12,975 bases of DNA from Oscillospiraceae bacterium (GTDB taxonomy: Bacteria; Bacillota; Clostridia; Oscillospirales; Ruminococcaceae), in the NCBI GenBank assembly GCA_014858325.1, contig RKCM01000101.1:1-12975 (forward strand), in the 5' to 3' direction. Position numbers and translations under genes: made by a program. The notes under the pieces were generated by a model. That model did not search any database. It was given only the letters and a program-made list of their open reading frames with translations, and was not told where the DNA came from. This document shows, one piece after another, positions 12,500 to 12,975 of the stretch (within the stretch, counting starts at the first letter, position 1; every line of letters begins with the position of its first letter).

Positions 12500-12722
12500 G
12501 CGGGTGGATGCCGCAAGCCGCGCAAAATAAAAAGGAACCCGGGTCGCGGCTCCCAGCGGCTGCGTCGTGCCTTGGGCGGCACGCGCATCCTGCTGGCCGC
12601 AGCCCCAACAGCTCCTCCCTGCTTCTGCCGCTGGCAGCGGTCGTCGCTGTTGCACTGGGCTGTTTTTGCGCTGTCTTCTGCGACAGCGCCGCAGCTGTTC
12701 GAATCCACCCTTGCGGCGCTTT
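12500..12722. other. GC-rich, hairpin-dense non-coding stretch of unknown nature
   Basis: No convincing gene on either strand; the open frames here have unnatural compositions and simply reflect missing stops in GC-rich DNA. It contains a bulged 10-bp hairpin (TGCG-t-CGTGCC with GGCACGCGCA, 12561-12586), CCGC/GCGG around TGGCA (12628-12640), and a perfect 8-bp hairpin GCGCTGTC/GACAGCGC (12668-12675, 12682-12689). The 8-base GGGTGGAT (12502-12509) recurs inverted as ATCCACCC (12703-12710), bounding a 209-base unit. GTTCGAATCC (12698-12706 area) recalls a tRNA T-loop, but no tRNA folds. It could be a structured RNA, a MITE-like repeat or a recombination scar. Confidence 0.4.
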
Positions 12723-12921
12723 GTAAAAGTTCAAATAAAACAATGCCAATCTGGGCAATCACGCCAAATGTCATCTTTAATCTGTAATTATCATTCTCTT
12801 CTATCTGATTTCTTATCTTGTCACCAAGATGCGGCATACGCATAAGCAGCTCTGAGAATCTGTTCATTGCTTCGTGGAATCTCAGAATCTTCTCGGCAAA
12901 CATTTTCTTGAAAATAATCAT
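12723..12921 (-). pseudogene. Truncated AT-rich gene, probable membrane protein fragment
   Basis: ATG 12919-12921 opens a frame with natural, AT-rich codon use for about 66 residues: a basic amphipathic start (MIIFKKMFAEKILRFHEAMN), PHLGDKIRNQIEENDNYRLK, and one hydrophobic segment (MTFGVIAQIGIVLFELLQ). At about 12723 the DNA becomes GC-rich. The same frame stays open to 12463, but the residues there (Arg/Ala/Pro/Cys-rich) look like noise. The simplest reading is a multi-span membrane protein cut after its first span by recombination. Family unknown. The start overlaps the stop of the preceding gene (ATGA). Confidence 0.5.
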
Positions 12922-12975
12922 TCTTCTAATTCTCCCAATATATCAAATATCGCTTTTTTAATTTCAGGAATATCT
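12918..12975 (-). CDS. 3' end of an AT-rich gene of unknown function
   Basis: Entering from the right edge, a frame encodes 18 residues (ending DIPEIKKAIFDILGELEE) and stops at TGA 12918-12920, overlapping the next ATG. Lys/Ile/Glu-rich with AT-rich codons. Too short to name. The ATGA overlap says it formed an operon with the truncated gene. Confidence 0.5.
   Translation of the reverse strand, partial: DIPEIKKAIFDILGELEE

Noticed and set aside
12690..12715. Possible tRNA 3' portion (GTTCGAATCC)
   Set aside because: The flanking bases do not form a T-stem, and no anticodon arm, acceptor stem or CCA end could be fitted on either strand.
12463..12722. C-terminal half of the 152-codon minus-strand frame as real protein
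   Set aside because: Composition changes to Arg/Pro/Cys-rich noise at the GC junction and the frame runs into the operon terminator.
1..12975. CRISPR arrays, toxin-antitoxin pairs, transposases, integrases or defence genes
   Set aside because: No regularly spaced repeats and no protein with the motifs of these systems were seen on either strand.

Overview
The base composition (mostly about 60% G+C), gene types and sigma-A-like promoters suggest a chromosomal segment from a gut Firmicute of the Oscillospiraceae (Ruminococcaceae), in the Faecalibacterium / Gemmiger / Subdoligranulum neighbourhood. This is a judgement from style, not from a database match. All gene families below were recognised by eye.

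Minus-strand block (1-7449). From the left edge: the N-terminal part of a peptide/oligopeptide ABC-transporter lipoprotein with a twin-arginine-like signal; a 397-residue multi-[4Fe-4S] protein; a trigger-factor-like FKBP isomerase that lacks the ribosome-binding domain; a large, more AT-rich polytopic membrane protein of GT-C glycosyltransferase type; and a glycogen branching enzyme (glgB). The FKBP and Fe-S genes are tightly coupled. The lipoprotein gene has its own promoter, followed by a terminator-like hairpin with a competing hairpin.

Plus-strand block (7557-12392). Divergent from glgB lies a cytoplasmic GH13 alpha-glucan hydrolase, so both sides of this shared intergenic region act on alpha-1,4/1,6-glucan. 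Then come a NiaR-type (HTH + 3H domain) NAD-metabolism regulator, a TetR-family regulator, a MATE efflux transporter, and a cytidylate-kinase-like protein overlapping the MATE gene by 4 bases. The MATE promoter (TTGCAA-17-TATAAT) is followed within about 60 bases by a strong terminator-like hairpin, so it may be an attenuator or a small-RNA gene.

Right edge (12393-12975). A near-perfect terminator closes the plus-strand block. It is followed by about 220 bases of GC-rich sequence dense in inverted repeats. An abrupt switch to AT-rich sequence follows, carrying the end of one minus-strand gene and the start of a second that appears cut off at the junction. This looks like a recombination scar or the edge of a foreign element.

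No CRISPR array, tRNA, rRNA, transposase, toxin-antitoxin pair or recognisable defence system was seen. Most of the window is ordinary metabolism and transport. The unusual parts are the two promoter-terminator leaders, the non-canonical Fe-S and trigger-factor-like pair, a dispersed-looking palindromic element, and the foreign right edge.
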